Positions 20,677-28,722 of a DNA stretch of 64,000 bases are shown here, in pieces; position 1 is the first letter of the stretch, and each line of letters begins with the position of its first letter. The translations under genes were made by a program, and so were the position numbers. Origin of the DNA: Methylorubrum rhodesianum (GTDB lineage: Bacteria; Pseudomonadota; Alphaproteobacteria; Rhizobiales; Beijerinckiaceae); assembly GCF_014199985.1 (NCBI RefSeq), contig NZ_JACHOS010000001.1, positions 186,001 through 250,000 on the forward strand. Direction: 5' to 3'. Under the pieces are notes generated by a model that was not told the origin of the DNA, did no database searches, and was given only the letters and a program-made list of their open reading frames with translations.

Positions 20677-21921
20677 ATGTCATCCACGGAAATCTCCCCC
20701 CTGGCCCCCGCCACGTCGCCGTCGCTGCCGGAGATCGCGGGCGTTCGCCTCGCCACGGCGCAGGCGGGCATCCGTTACAAGAACCGCACGGACGTGCTCT
20801 ACGTGGCTCTGGCCGAGGGCACGCAAGTCGCGGGCGTGTTCACCCGTTCGCGCTGTCCGTCCGCGCCGGTGGATTGGTGCCGCGAAGCCTTGACGGCGGG
20901 AGAGGGCGCGCGGGCGCTCGTGGTCAATTCGGGCAACGCCAACGCCTTCACCGGGATGAAGGGGCGCGATGCCGTGGCGCTGACCGCCGAGATTGCCGCC
21001 CAGGCCGCCGCCTGCGCGCCGAAGGCGGTGATGATCGCCTCCACCGGCGTGATCGGGGAGCCCCTCGACGCGCGCAAGTTCGAGGGCGTTCTGGCCGATT
21101 GCGCCGCCCGTGCCGAAGGGGGCGCCGAGGCCTGGTCGCAGGCGGCCCAGGCGATCATGACCACCGACACCTTCCCGAAGCTCGCCACGCGCCGCGTCGA
21201 GATCGACGGCGTATCCGTGACGATCAACGGCATCGCCAAGGGTGCCGGCATGATCGCCCCCGATATGGCGACGATGCTGGCCTTCGCCTTCACTGACGCG
21301 GCCCTGCCGCAGGACGTTCTGCAGGCGCTGCTGAGCGAGGGAACCAAGACCTCGTTCAATTGCGTGACGGTGGACGGCGATACCTCCACCTCCGACACGC
21401 TGCTGCTCTTCGCCACCGGGGCCGCCGGCAACGCGGCAGTCACTCGCGCCGACGATCCGCGGCTCGCCGGCTTCCGCTCCGCCCTGGACGATCTGCTGAT
21501 CGAACTCGCGCAGCTCGTCGCCCGCGACGGCGAGGGCGCCAACAAACTCGTGACCGTCGAGGTCGAGGGCGCCGAGAGCGATCGATCCGCCCACCGCATC
21601 GCCATGTCGATCGCCAACTCTCCGTTGGTGAAGACGGCGGTCGCGGGCGAGGATGCCAATTGGGGCCGTGTGGTGATGGCGGTCGGCAAGGCCGGTGAGC
21701 CGGCCGACCGTGACCGCCTCGCGATCTGGTTCGGTGACGTGCGGGTCGCGGTCCAGGGCGCCCGCGATCCCGATTACAGCGAGGAGGCGGCGAGCGCGGT
21801 GATGCAGCGGCCCGAGATCACCGTGCGGGTCGATCTCGGCCTCGGCCAGGGCCGCGCCCGCGTCTGGACCTGCGACCTCACCAAGGCCTACGTCGCCATC
21901 AACGGAGACTATCGCTCGTGA
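20677..21921 (+). CDS. argJ: Bifunctional ornithine acetyltransferase / N-acetylglutamate synthase
   Basis: 414 residues, the normal length. It transfers the acetyl group from N-acetylornithine to glutamate, recycling acetate in arginine synthesis; bifunctional forms also use acetyl-CoA. ArgJ cleaves itself before a Thr that becomes the nucleophile: here [16 protein letters not shown] with Thr199. Other family motifs are [19 protein letters not shown] and [12 protein letters not shown]. The ATG at 20677 gives the family N-terminus; ACGGAG is upstream. Its stop overlaps the start of the SIMPL-domain gene (GTGA), so the two are translationally coupled. Confidence 0.96.
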   Translation: MSSTEISPLAPATSPSLPEIAGVRLATAQAGIRYKNRTDVLYVALAEGTQVAGVFTRSRCPSAPVDWCREALTAGEGARALVVNSGNANAFTGMKGRDAVALTAEIAAQAAACAPKAVMIASTGVIGEPLDARKFEGVLADCAARAEGGAEAWSQAAQAIMTTDTFPKLATRRVEIDGVSVTINGIAKGAGMIAPDMATMLAFAFTDAALPQDVLQALLSEGTKTSFNCVTVDGDTSTSDTLLLFATGAAGNAAVTRADDPRLAGFRSALDDLLIELAQLVARDGEGANKLVTVEVEGAESDRSAHRIAMSIANSPLVKTAVAGEDANWGRVVMAVGKAGEPADRDRLAIWFGDVRVAVQGARDPDYSEEAASAVMQRPEITVRVDLGLGQGRARVWTCDLTKAYVAINGDYRS

Positions 21922-22640
21922 AGTGTTCCGCGCTCGCCGCTTCCCTCCTGCTCCTCAGCGTGGCGGCAATGCCGGTCGCCGCCGATGACGAGTCCGGCCG
22001 CATCCGGGTGATCGGCCGCGCCTCTCAGGAGGTCGCGCCGGACTTCGCCTCCGTCGAGGTCGGCGTCGAGAGCCGCGGCGCGACACCGGCCGCCGCCCTC
22101 GATGCGGCGAGTCAGGCGGCGAAGGGCATCGTCACGACGGCGAAGGAGATGGGCGTGGCGGACGCCGATATCGGCACTTCCGCGATCACGCTGCAACCGC
22201 GGATCAAGAATGTCCGTCAGCCCGACGGGACGATGGGCGAGCGCGAGGATGGGTACACGGCGAGCAACCGCGTGCGGGTGCGGCTGGCCGAGATGGGCAA
22301 GCTCGGCGAGTTGATGCGGCGCACCCTCGATTCCGGCGCCAACCGGATCCAGGGGATCAGCTTCGGGCTGCGCGACCCGGCCGCGGCGGACGCCGCCGTG
22401 CAGGTCGCCGCCGTGAAGGACGCGCGGGCTCAGGCCGAGCGCATCGCCGAAGCGACCGGTGTGAAGCTCGGCACCGTCGTCTCGATCGATTCGCCGCCGC
22501 GCGCCGACACGCCACGCCCCGCGCCCTACGGTCTGGCGATGAAGGCCGCCCCCTCCCGCGGGCGAACCGCCGTTCCGGTAGAGGCCGGTTCGATCGAGAC
22601 CTCGGCGGAAGTCGAAGCCGTGTTTGCGATCGGCCGATGA
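21918..22640 (+). CDS. Exported SIMPL-domain (DUF541) protein
   Basis: 240 residues from a GTG that overlaps the argJ stop. Residues 1-22 ([22 protein letters not shown]) are a signal peptide. The rest is the SIMPL domain: [20 protein letters not shown] at the start, and the [15 protein letters not shown] region in the middle. The fold is known from BP26 and YggE, oligomeric periplasmic proteins linked to oxidative stress tolerance; the molecular role is unknown. Its TGA overlaps the ATG of the next gene, so argJ, this gene and the NUDIX gene form one operon. Confidence 0.9.
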   Translation: MKCSALAASLLLLSVAAMPVAADDESGRIRVIGRASQEVAPDFASVEVGVESRGATPAAALDAASQAAKGIVTTAKEMGVADADIGTSAITLQPRIKNVRQPDGTMGEREDGYTASNRVRVRLAEMGKLGELMRRTLDSGANRIQGISFGLRDPAAADAAVQVAAVKDARAQAERIAEATGVKLGTVVSIDSPPRADTPRPAPYGLAMKAAPSRGRTAVPVEAGSIETSAEVEAVFAIGR

Positions 22641-23053
22641 GCGCTTCGGTGAAGCTCTTGCTCGTCGTCGCGGCGGCGCTCGTCGATGCCGATGGCCGGG
22701 TGCTGATGGCTCAGCGCCCGGAGGGCAAGGCGCTGGCCGGCCTCTGGGAATTTCCCGGTGGAAAGGTCGAGCCCGGCGAGCGGCCGGAGGAGACGCTGAT
22801 CCGCGAACTGGCCGAGGAACTCGGCATCACGGTGAAGGAGCCCTGCCTCGCGCCGCTCACCTTCGCGAGCCACGCCTACCCGGATTTCCACCTGCTGATG
22901 CCGCTCTACATCTGCCGGCGCTGGGAAGGGTTTCCGCAATCACGCGAGGCGCAGGCGCTCCGCTGGGTGCGCCCGGGGGCCCTGCGCGATCTGCCGATGC
23001 CGCCGGCCGACCTGCCGCTGATCCCCTTCCTGATCGATCTGCTCGGACCCTGA
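22637..23053 (+). CDS. mutT: NUDIX hydrolase, MutT-type 8-oxo-dGTP diphosphatase
   Basis: 138 residues. The NUDIX box is intact at residues 42-64 (Gly42, Glu48, Arg56, Glu57, Glu60, Glu61, Gly63). The flanking sequence LMAQRPEGKALAGLWEFPGG is typical of MutT, which cleans 8-oxo-dGTP from the nucleotide pool to avoid A:T to C:G mutations. Position after argJ is a common alphaproteobacterial order. The start ATG overlaps the preceding stop by ATGA. The substrate assignment rests on family similarity. Confidence 0.9.
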   Translation: MSASVKLLLVVAAALVDADGRVLMAQRPEGKALAGLWEFPGGKVEPGERPEETLIRELAEELGITVKEPCLAPLTFASHAYPDFHLLMPLYICRRWEGFPQSREAQALRWVRPGALRDLPMPPADLPLIPFLIDLLGP

Positions 23054-23084
23054 CCGGGCTCGAGCCGAGAGAGGGACGGGAACG

Positions 23085-24629
23085 ATGGCGCGACGGGCGA
23101 AGGCGGCGGTCGAGAGCGCGGCGTCAGCGAAGACGCCGACGGATTCGACGCTGCGGAAGAAGTCCCGAAGCACCACGCCGACCGCCGAAAGCCTCGCGGC
23201 GCTCAGTCAGGATCGGCTCATCGCCCTGATCCTCGAAGAGGTCGGCCAGAGCGCCGCCTTCAAGAAGCGGGTGACCGCCGCGCTCGCCGCGCTCCAGGGG
23301 CCGGACCGGGTGGCGGCGATGATCGACCGTCGCCTCTCTGCACTGGAGAAGGCCCGCGGCTACATCGACTGGCAGAAGCGCAGGGCCTTTGCCGCCGACC
23401 TCGACGCCACGCTGGCGACCATCCTCTCCGACCTGAAGCCGCTCGACACCGAAATGGCGCTCGACCGCATCCTGCGCTTCCTCCGGAGCGCGGACGCGAC
23501 GCTGGAGCGGGTGGACGATTCCAGCGGTCAGGTCCACGCCATCTACGAGACGGCTGCCGAAGCCGCCGCGGGCCTTGCGACGGGACTGTCGGCAGAGGCC
23601 GCGCTCGCTTTCGTGACCCGCGCCATCGACGGTCTCGAGCGCGACGGTTTCGGCCTCATCGGTGCGCTGCTGGACGATCTTCTGCCGAACCTTCCGAAGG
23701 AAGCGCTCGCGCCGCTCGACGCGCGTCTGGTCGAAGCCATCGCTGCACTTCCCGCCCCGGCCCGGCGGAAGGCCGATCCGGCCGGCACGGCGCCGGCCGG
23801 TCAGGATTGGGAGCGGCGCTACCGCCGTCTGAGTCTGAACCGCCTGCGTCAGGTCATCGCCGACGCCCGCGGTGACGCCGACGCGTTCATCGCCCTCGAA
23901 TTGGAGATGTCCCCCGAGCGACCCGACCGCGTCGCCGTGGCCGAGCGCCTGCTCACTGCGGGCCGTGCCGCCGAGGCCCTCGATTGGATCCGACGCGAGC
24001 AGAAGCGCGGACCGGCCGTCACGACCCGCGAGGGTCTGCTGGTCGGCGGTTTCGCTTCGCAGGGGCCAGAACGTGAGCGCGAGGCGGTGGAGATCCGCAT
24101 CCTCGATGCCCTTGACCGGAAGGACGAGGCGCAGGCCCTGCGCTGGTCGCGCTTCGAGAAGAGCCTCGATCCTCAGGCACTGCGCGACTACCTTGCCCGC
24201 CTGCCCGATTTCGAGGACGAGGAGGCGCTGGAGCGCGCTCTCGCCCACGTCGCGAGCCGCAAGGACCCGCATGGCGGCCTCTACTTCCTGGTGCGCTGGC
24301 CGAACCTGGATCGCGCCGCGCGTCTCGTGCTCGATCGGCGCGAAGAGTGGTCGGGACGGATCTGGGAGGTACTGGCTCCGGCCGCCGAGGCGCTGGAACC
24401 GGACCATTCCCTGGCAGCGAGCGTGCTCTACCGCGCGCTGATCGCAGACATCCTTGAACGCGCCCGCTCACCGGCCTACGGCCACGGTGCCCGGTACTTG
24501 GCGCGTCTCGCAGAACTGGCACGGGACCTCTCGCCGGGCGCTCTCACACCGAGCCACGCCGATTATGTGGCGCAGCTTCGCAAGGCGCACGGGCGAAAGA
24601 GCGGGTTCTGGTCCCAGGTGGAGGCGTAG
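23085..24629 (+). CDS. DUF6880-like helical protein, unknown function
   Basis: 514 residues with no signal or membrane segment. The N-terminal 35 residues are basic and Ser/Thr-rich (KKSRSTTPT). The rest is almost wholly alpha-helical, with repeated helix-turn-helix pairs such as AALSQDRLIALILEEVGQSA, REAVEIRILDALDRKDEAQA and LYRALIADILERARSPAYGH. This fits the DUF6880 family, whose members look like alpha-solenoids. No catalytic motif is visible. It starts 31 bp after the NUDIX gene and is probably the last member of that operon. The function is unknown. Confidence 0.7.
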   Translation: MARRAKAAVESAASAKTPTDSTLRKKSRSTTPTAESLAALSQDRLIALILEEVGQSAAFKKRVTAALAALQGPDRVAAMIDRRLSALEKARGYIDWQKRRAFAADLDATLATILSDLKPLDTEMALDRILRFLRSADATLERVDDSSGQVHAIYETAAEAAAGLATGLSAEAALAFVTRAIDGLERDGFGLIGALLDDLLPNLPKEALAPLDARLVEAIAALPAPARRKADPAGTAPAGQDWERRYRRLSLNRLRQVIADARGDADAFIALELEMSPERPDRVAVAERLLTAGRAAEALDWIRREQKRGPAVTTREGLLVGGFASQGPEREREAVEIRILDALDRKDEAQALRWSRFEKSLDPQALRDYLARLPDFEDEEALERALAHVASRKDPHGGLYFLVRWPNLDRAARLVLDRREEWSGRIWEVLAPAAEALEPDHSLAASVLYRALIADILERARSPAYGHGARYLARLAELARDLSPGALTPSHADYVAQLRKAHGRKSGFWSQVEA

Positions 24630-24638
24630 GTCCCCGCT

Positions 24639-24995
24639 TCATGCCTCGATGGCATCGACCCGGTCCGGGTAGAACGCGACGTGGCCGCGGATGCGAGCCA
24701 CCGCCGGATAAGGATTTTCATAGGACCACGCCGCCGCTGCGCGCGGCGCGCCGTCGGCCGAAAGATCGAAATAGGAGGCCTCCCCCTTGTACGGGCAGTA
24801 GCTTCGCCGCGGGTTCAGGTTGAGCAGGCCCGGGCCGACATCCTTCCGCGGGATGTAGAGGACGGGACCGTAGCCCGCCTCGCGCAGCTCCAGCGCCTGC
24901 CGGGTCTCCGCGACGACTCGCCCTCCGAGCCGGATCCGCACCGGACCGGGGTGGGGCGTGATGGTGATCGGATGGGCCGGTCCCGGTTCCTTCAT
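24639..24995 (-). CDS. DUF427 protein
   Basis: 118 residues starting MKEPGPAHPITITP. The family signature is clear: a strand pair (VRIRLGGRVVAETRQALEL), then VLYIPRKDV and SYCPYKGEASYFDL, ending in the second repeat AWSYENPYPAVARIRGHVAFYPDRV. DUF427 domains form a small beta-barrel, sometimes called nucleotidyltransferase-associated, of unknown function. The ATG at 24995 overlaps the stop of the upstream methyltransferase (ATGA), so the two are co-translated. It is convergent with the DUF6880-like gene. Confidence 0.88.
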   Translation of the reverse strand: MKEPGPAHPITITPHPGPVRIRLGGRVVAETRQALELREAGYGPVLYIPRKDVGPGLLNLNPRRSYCPYKGEASYFDLSADGAPRAAAAWSYENPYPAVARIRGHVAFYPDRVDAIEA

Positions 24996-25885
24996 GACGC
25001 GTCTCCGTCGATCGGCAGGCGGTGCTCCGCAGCTCCGAGGGCGTCGGCGAGGCGCGTTTTCGCGCTGCCGGGCCGCAGCGGCTTCTGCTGGCTCTCGTGG
25101 GGCGCCCAACCGGACAGCCACAGGATCTCGAAGGTGGCCCGCAGCCGTCCGTCGGGATCGGAGAAGCGCTCGGCATAGATCGAGGCCGCCCGCATCAGCG
25201 TTTCTCGCCGCAGCGGCGTGCGGCGTCGATCGCTGAGGGCATTGGTCAGCCCCATGGCGCGCAGGTCACGCATCAGCGAGAACGGATCGCCGTAGCGCAC
25301 GGTGATCGTCTCCGCGTCCACCACCGGCAGGGCGAATCCGGCCCGCTGCAGCAGGCCGCCGAGGTCGCGCAACTCGGCGAAGGGCGCGACGCGCGGGCTC
25401 ACTCCACCCTCCGTCTCGCTCTCCGCCTGCAGGAAGGCCTGACGTAATTCTGTGAGCGTCGCGCCGCCGAGGAGTCCGGCCAGAAGGAGGCCGTCCGGCT
25501 TGAGCGCCCGCCGCAGCTGCAGCAGGGCGCCGGGCAAGTCATTGACGTGTTGGAGCGCGAGCACGGAAACGGCCAGATCGAACCCGGCACGGGAGCCGAA
25601 CGGCAGCAATTCAGGATCGCCGACCACCGCGCCGTCCGATTCGGCCGTCGGGCTGAGGCGAATCATCCGCTCGACGCGGCCGCTGGCCCGCAACCGCTGC
25701 GACAGTGCCGGTACGGGCGTGCCGAGATCAAGGGCACGGGGGAAGGATCGCGTCACCGCCGCGAGACGATCCTCCAGATCCTCGATCATCCGCTCCACGA
25801 GGAAGCCGGCATAGCCGGCCCGTCGCGCGCGGGCGATACGTCGGCGGACAAGGGCGGGATCAAACAGGGGCGGGGACTCGTTCAT
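24992..25885 (-). CDS. Class I SAM-dependent methyltransferase, BioC/NDUFAF5-like
   Basis: 297 residues starting MNESPPLFDPALVRRRIARA. The first 40 residues (FLVERMIEDLEDRLAAVTR) and the pattern VLALQHVNDLPGALLQLRRA match the alphaproteobacterial relatives of BioC and mitochondrial NDUFAF5. The SAM-binding loop reads LDLGTPVPAL and lacks the usual GxGxG, as also seen in this group. Known relatives hydroxylate a complex I arginine (NDUFAF5) or methylate malonyl-ACP (BioC); which applies here is open. The adjacent divergent ComF-type gene is a common neighbour in Rhizobiales. Its stop overlaps the DUF427 start. Confidence 0.8.
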   Translation of the reverse strand: MNESPPLFDPALVRRRIARARRAGYAGFLVERMIEDLEDRLAAVTRSFPRALDLGTPVPALSQRLRASGRVERMIRLSPTAESDGAVVGDPELLPFGSRAGFDLAVSVLALQHVNDLPGALLQLRRALKPDGLLLAGLLGGATLTELRQAFLQAESETEGGVSPRVAPFAELRDLGGLLQRAGFALPVVDAETITVRYGDPFSLMRDLRAMGLTNALSDRRRTPLRRETLMRAASIYAERFSDPDGRLRATFEILWLSGWAPHESQQKPLRPGSAKTRLADALGAAEHRLPIDGDAS

Positions 25886-26081
25886 CACAGAGGCAGATGG
25901 GGCTGAAAGCGCGCCGCGGCCAGGGCAATCGAGCCGTCCGGACCGCGCGCCTGGCAGGCTCCCGCTGCGAGGGTGAAGCGAATGCCGCGACCGGTCCATG
26001 CGCGCCATGCTTCGGCGGCGAAATGACCCGGAACGGAATCGTCATGTCACCGTTTTTGCACGTCGATCGAAGAGGTTGAAG

Positions 26082-26309
26082 ATGACACGGATCCTGATCC
26101 GCGCCGCTCTGATCCTTGCCGCCGTTGCGCTGGCAGGAACAGCAGAGGCGAAAGGCTGCCTGAAGGGCGCCGTTGTGGGCGGAATCGCCGGGCACATGGC
26201 CGGACACGGCGTCGTCGGTGCGGCGGCGGGATGCGCCATCGGACGCCATGAGGCGAACAAGAAGGACAAGACGATCCGGCAGGGCGACCGGGACGGCAGC
26301 GCCCGCTGA
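26082..26309 (+). CDS. Small exported glycine-zipper protein
   Basis: 75 residues from an ATG with AGAGG eight bases upstream. Residues 1-23 (MTRILIRAALILAAVALAGTAEA) are a signal peptide. The mature part starts KGCLKGAVVGGIAGHMAGHG and continues VVGAAAGCAIG, a glycine-zipper pattern that packs helices in membranes or oligomers, with two Cys (Cys26 and Cys51). The charged C-terminus is HEANKKDKTIRQGDRD. Similar glycine-zipper proteins are found in the alphaproteobacterial envelope; the role is unknown. It precedes the ComF gene by 29 bp and may share its transcript. Confidence 0.75.
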   Translation: MTRILIRAALILAAVALAGTAEAKGCLKGAVVGGIAGHMAGHGVVGAAAGCAIGRHEANKKDKTIRQGDRDGSAR

Positions 26310-26338
26310 CGGCGCAAGCTCGAAGCGACCGCCTCTCG

Positions 26339-27106
26339 GTGCCGGCCCCCGGACTTCCTGTCCTGCGGCAGGGTTTGCGGCGCCTCGCCGCGTCCGTTGT
26401 CGGGCTGATCTATCCGCCGACCTGCGTGGCCTGTGGGGCGGCCACCGGACAACCCCACGCCCTCTGCGCCGTCTGCTGGAGCGGATTTCGCCTGATCGAG
26501 CGTCCCTATTGCGAGCGGCTCGGGACGCCCTTCGCCCTCGATCTCGGGGTCGGCAGCCTGATCTCGCCCGCCGCCATCGCCGAGCCGCCGGTCTTCGGAC
26601 GTGCCCGGGCGGTCGCGCTCTACGACGGGACGGCGCGCGACCTCGTGCACCGCCTCAAATTCAACGACCGCCTCGACCTCGGCCGGACCATGGCCCGCAT
26701 GATGGTCGCCGCCGGGCGCGAATTGCTGGAAGAGGCCGACCTCGTCGTACCGGTTCCGCTGCACGGCCTGCGCCTCTGGCGGCGGCGCTTCAATCAATCG
26801 GCCGTGCTGGCCCGCGAGATCGGACGGCGGAGCGGAAAGCCTTACGACCTGCGCGCGCTCGCCCGCGTGAAGGCGACCCGGTCTCAGGTCGGTCTGACGC
26901 GCCATCAGCGCGCGGAGAATCTTCAGGGGGCGTTCCGTGTGACCGACACCGGACGGTTACGGGTCGCGGGCCGACGCCTTCTTCTCATCGACGATGTGAC
27001 CACGACCGGCGCGACGGGCAACGCTGCCGCCCGCGTGCTGCTGCGTGCCGGCGCCGCGGGCGTCGATCTGCTGACCTTCGCAACCGTGACGCGCGATGGG
27101 GTCTGA
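26339..27106 (+). CDS. comF: ComF-family phosphoribosyltransferase-like protein
   Basis: 255 residues from a GTG at 26339. The N-terminus carries the ComF zinc-finger-like pairs CVACGAATG and CAVCW. The type I phosphoribosyltransferase domain follows, with VVPVPLHGLRLWRRRFNQS and the PRPP loop LLLIDDVTTTGAT. In naturally competent bacteria ComF helps DNA uptake; in non-competent species its role is unclear. The gene is divergent from the methyltransferase and convergent with the nitrate transporter. Confidence 0.9.
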   Translation: MPAPGLPVLRQGLRRLAASVVGLIYPPTCVACGAATGQPHALCAVCWSGFRLIERPYCERLGTPFALDLGVGSLISPAAIAEPPVFGRARAVALYDGTARDLVHRLKFNDRLDLGRTMARMMVAAGRELLEEADLVVPVPLHGLRLWRRRFNQSAVLAREIGRRSGKPYDLRALARVKATRSQVGLTRHQRAENLQGAFRVTDTGRLRVAGRRLLLIDDVTTTGATGNAAARVLLRAGAAGVDLLTFATVTRDGV

Positions 27107-27147
27107 TCGGCCATCACTGCCCCTCAAACGACCGCCCGGAACGGAAA

Positions 27148-27167
27148 CGGGGGCCTGAAGGCCCCCG
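27148..27167 (-). terminator. Terminator hairpin of the nitrate transporter gene
   Basis: CGGGGGCC (27148-27155) and GGCCCCCG (27160-27167) form a perfect 8-bp GC stem with a TGAA loop, between the convergent comF and narK-like stops. On the minus strand it is followed by GTTTCCG, a weak T-tract, so it most likely ends the transporter transcript. Confidence 0.5.
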
Positions 27168-27197
27168 GTCCGACCGCCCGTCGATACGGCGTCCGCC

Positions 27198-28457
27198 TCA
27201 GGCGCCGGCGGGCTCCATCCGGCCAGCGGCCTGCACCTGTGCCTCGGTCGGCTGGTCCAGCACCTTGCCGCGAGGACCGACCCAGGCGCCGACCCACTTG
27301 CGCTGCCACAGGAACAGGCAGCCGAGCACGAGAGCCGTGAAAACGGCGTAGACGACGAAGCCCGAGGCGAAGCCGCCGGTATACTGCTTCGAGAAGCCCA
27401 TCACGTTGGGCAGGATCGCGCCGCCGAGGGCGCCGACCTCGCCGATCATCGAGCCGGCGACCGCGGTGTTGGTCGGCCAGCGCAGGGGCACGAGCTGGAA
27501 CAGCGCGCCGTTGCCGGCGCCGAGCGCGGCGAAGCAGAGCATGAACAGCAGCGTCGTCACGGCGAGCGAGGGCGTCGCGGTCAGCGCCAGGAACGAGCCG
27601 ATCGCGGCCAGCAGCACCAGCGAGAGCACCAAGATGCCGCCCATCCGGTCGGCGAAGTAGCCGCCGAGGATCCGGATGCCGGATCCCATCAGGGCGGCGA
27701 GCATCGTCAGGCGCCCGGCCTCGACCTTCGTCACCGCGAACTGCTCGTAGAAGAAGGTCGGCAGGAAGTTCGACAGGCCGATAAAGCCGCCGAAGGTGAT
27801 GACGTAGATCAGCGAGAAGGCCCAGCCGTCCTTGGTGAACAGGCAGGAGACGTGCTCCATGAAGGTCTGGCCGTGGCAGTCCGGCGGCTCCTTCGCGAGG
27901 AAGATCATCACGAGGATCGGCAGGATCATGACGATGCCGGCAAAGCCATAGACCGCCTGCCAGCCATAGGCCTGGGCCACCGGCGGCGCGAACAGCACGG
28001 CAAGCACGGTGCCGGAATTGCCGGCGCCCGCAATGCCCATGGCGAGCCCCTTGTGCTCCGGCGGGAACCAGCCCGAGCCGAGCGACAGCGCCACGCCGAA
28101 GGAGGCGCCGGCGATGCCGAGCAGCACGCCCATGGCGAGCACGTCGTTGTAGGACGAGACGAAGAAGAAGCCGTAGGCCATCGCCAGCACGATGACGCCC
28201 ATCTCGGTCAGGGCCGCGTTCTTGCGGCCGATATACTGGGCCAGCACACCGAGCGGGAACCGCATGATCGCACCGGCCAGGATCGGCAGCGAGATCATGA
28301 AGCCGGTCTGGGCGGGGGTGAGCTTGTAGGTCTCGGTGATGAACGGGCCCATGGCGCCGTTGAGGACCCAGATCGCGAAGCAGAAATCGAAGTAGAGGAA
28401 CGCGGCGAACAGGGTTGGGGGATGCCCCGACTTCATCACGGTCTTGAAGGAAGCCAT
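27198..28457 (-). CDS. NarK-type nitrate/nitrite transporter (MFS, NNP family)
   Basis: 419 residues with about 12 membrane helices. Family hallmarks are present: Arg66 in helix 2 (GAIMRFPLG) and Arg261 in helix 8 (GSGIRILGGYF), the two anion-binding arginines of NarK. Two nitrate-signature stretches are GAGNSGTVLAVLFAP (143-157) and GAGNGALFQLVP (312-323). The start at 28457 is the first ATG before FKTVMKSGHPPTLFAAFLYF; an open frame further upstream is not membrane-like. A sigma-54 promoter about 150 bp upstream suggests nitrogen control through NtrC, consistent with nitrate uptake for assimilation. No nitrate reductase gene is adjacent. Confidence 0.92.
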   Translation of the reverse strand: MASFKTVMKSGHPPTLFAAFLYFDFCFAIWVLNGAMGPFITETYKLTPAQTGFMISLPILAGAIMRFPLGVLAQYIGRKNAALTEMGVIVLAMAYGFFFVSSYNDVLAMGVLLGIAGASFGVALSLGSGWFPPEHKGLAMGIAGAGNSGTVLAVLFAPPVAQAYGWQAVYGFAGIVMILPILVMIFLAKEPPDCHGQTFMEHVSCLFTKDGWAFSLIYVITFGGFIGLSNFLPTFFYEQFAVTKVEAGRLTMLAALMGSGIRILGGYFADRMGGILVLSLVLLAAIGSFLALTATPSLAVTTLLFMLCFAALGAGNGALFQLVPLRWPTNTAVAGSMIGEVGALGGAILPNVMGFSKQYTGGFASGFVVYAVFTALVLGCLFLWQRKWVGAWVGPRGKVLDQPTEAQVQAAGRMEPAGA

Positions 28458-28604
28458 CGGCGTTCTCGCTGGGCTCGAAGACGCGCCGCTCGGCCGGAGC
28501 CGGGCAGGGCCGTTCATGCGGGAGAGTGTGTCCGGACACGGCGCCGTCCGAGCGCGAGGCGCCGTTGCCCCGCCGGCTGCCCAGGGGGGCAGCGAAGGAA
28601 TCAA

Positions 28605-28621
28605 TGCAGAGTGCGTGCCAA
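28605..28621 (-). promoter_or_regulatory. Sigma-54 (RpoN) -24/-12 promoter of the nitrate transporter
   Basis: Read on the minus strand the site is TTGGCACG, three bases, then TCTGCA. GG and GC are separated by exactly ten bases, and TGGCACG-N4-CTGCA differs from the consensus TGGCACG-N4-TTGCA at one base. The start of transcription should fall near 28593, leaving a leader of about 135 bases. Confidence 0.75.
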
Positions 28622-28669
28622 CTCGGATCCAGCCAGGGCGGCGGTATCCGGAAGCCGCCGGGCCGCTTC

Positions 28670-28691
28670 GTGCTGCCGCCGGATGCAGCAC
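28670..28691. promoter_or_regulatory. Inverted repeat upstream of the sigma-54 promoter
   Basis: GTGCTGC (28670-28676) and GCAGCAC (28685-28691) are perfect inverted repeats with an 8-base spacer, about 50 bp upstream of the sigma-54 box in the intergenic region before sbcC's end. The distance suits an enhancer-binding activator such as NtrC, but the sequence is not the classical NtrC site. Confidence 0.4.
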
Positions 28692-28722
28692 TGCCTAGGA
28701 ACGAAGCAGCGGCTGCACGGCC

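Noticed and set aside
25998..26081. Longer start for the glycine-zipper protein
   Set aside because: The upstream frame destroys the signal peptide; the ATG at 26082 has AGAGG in front.
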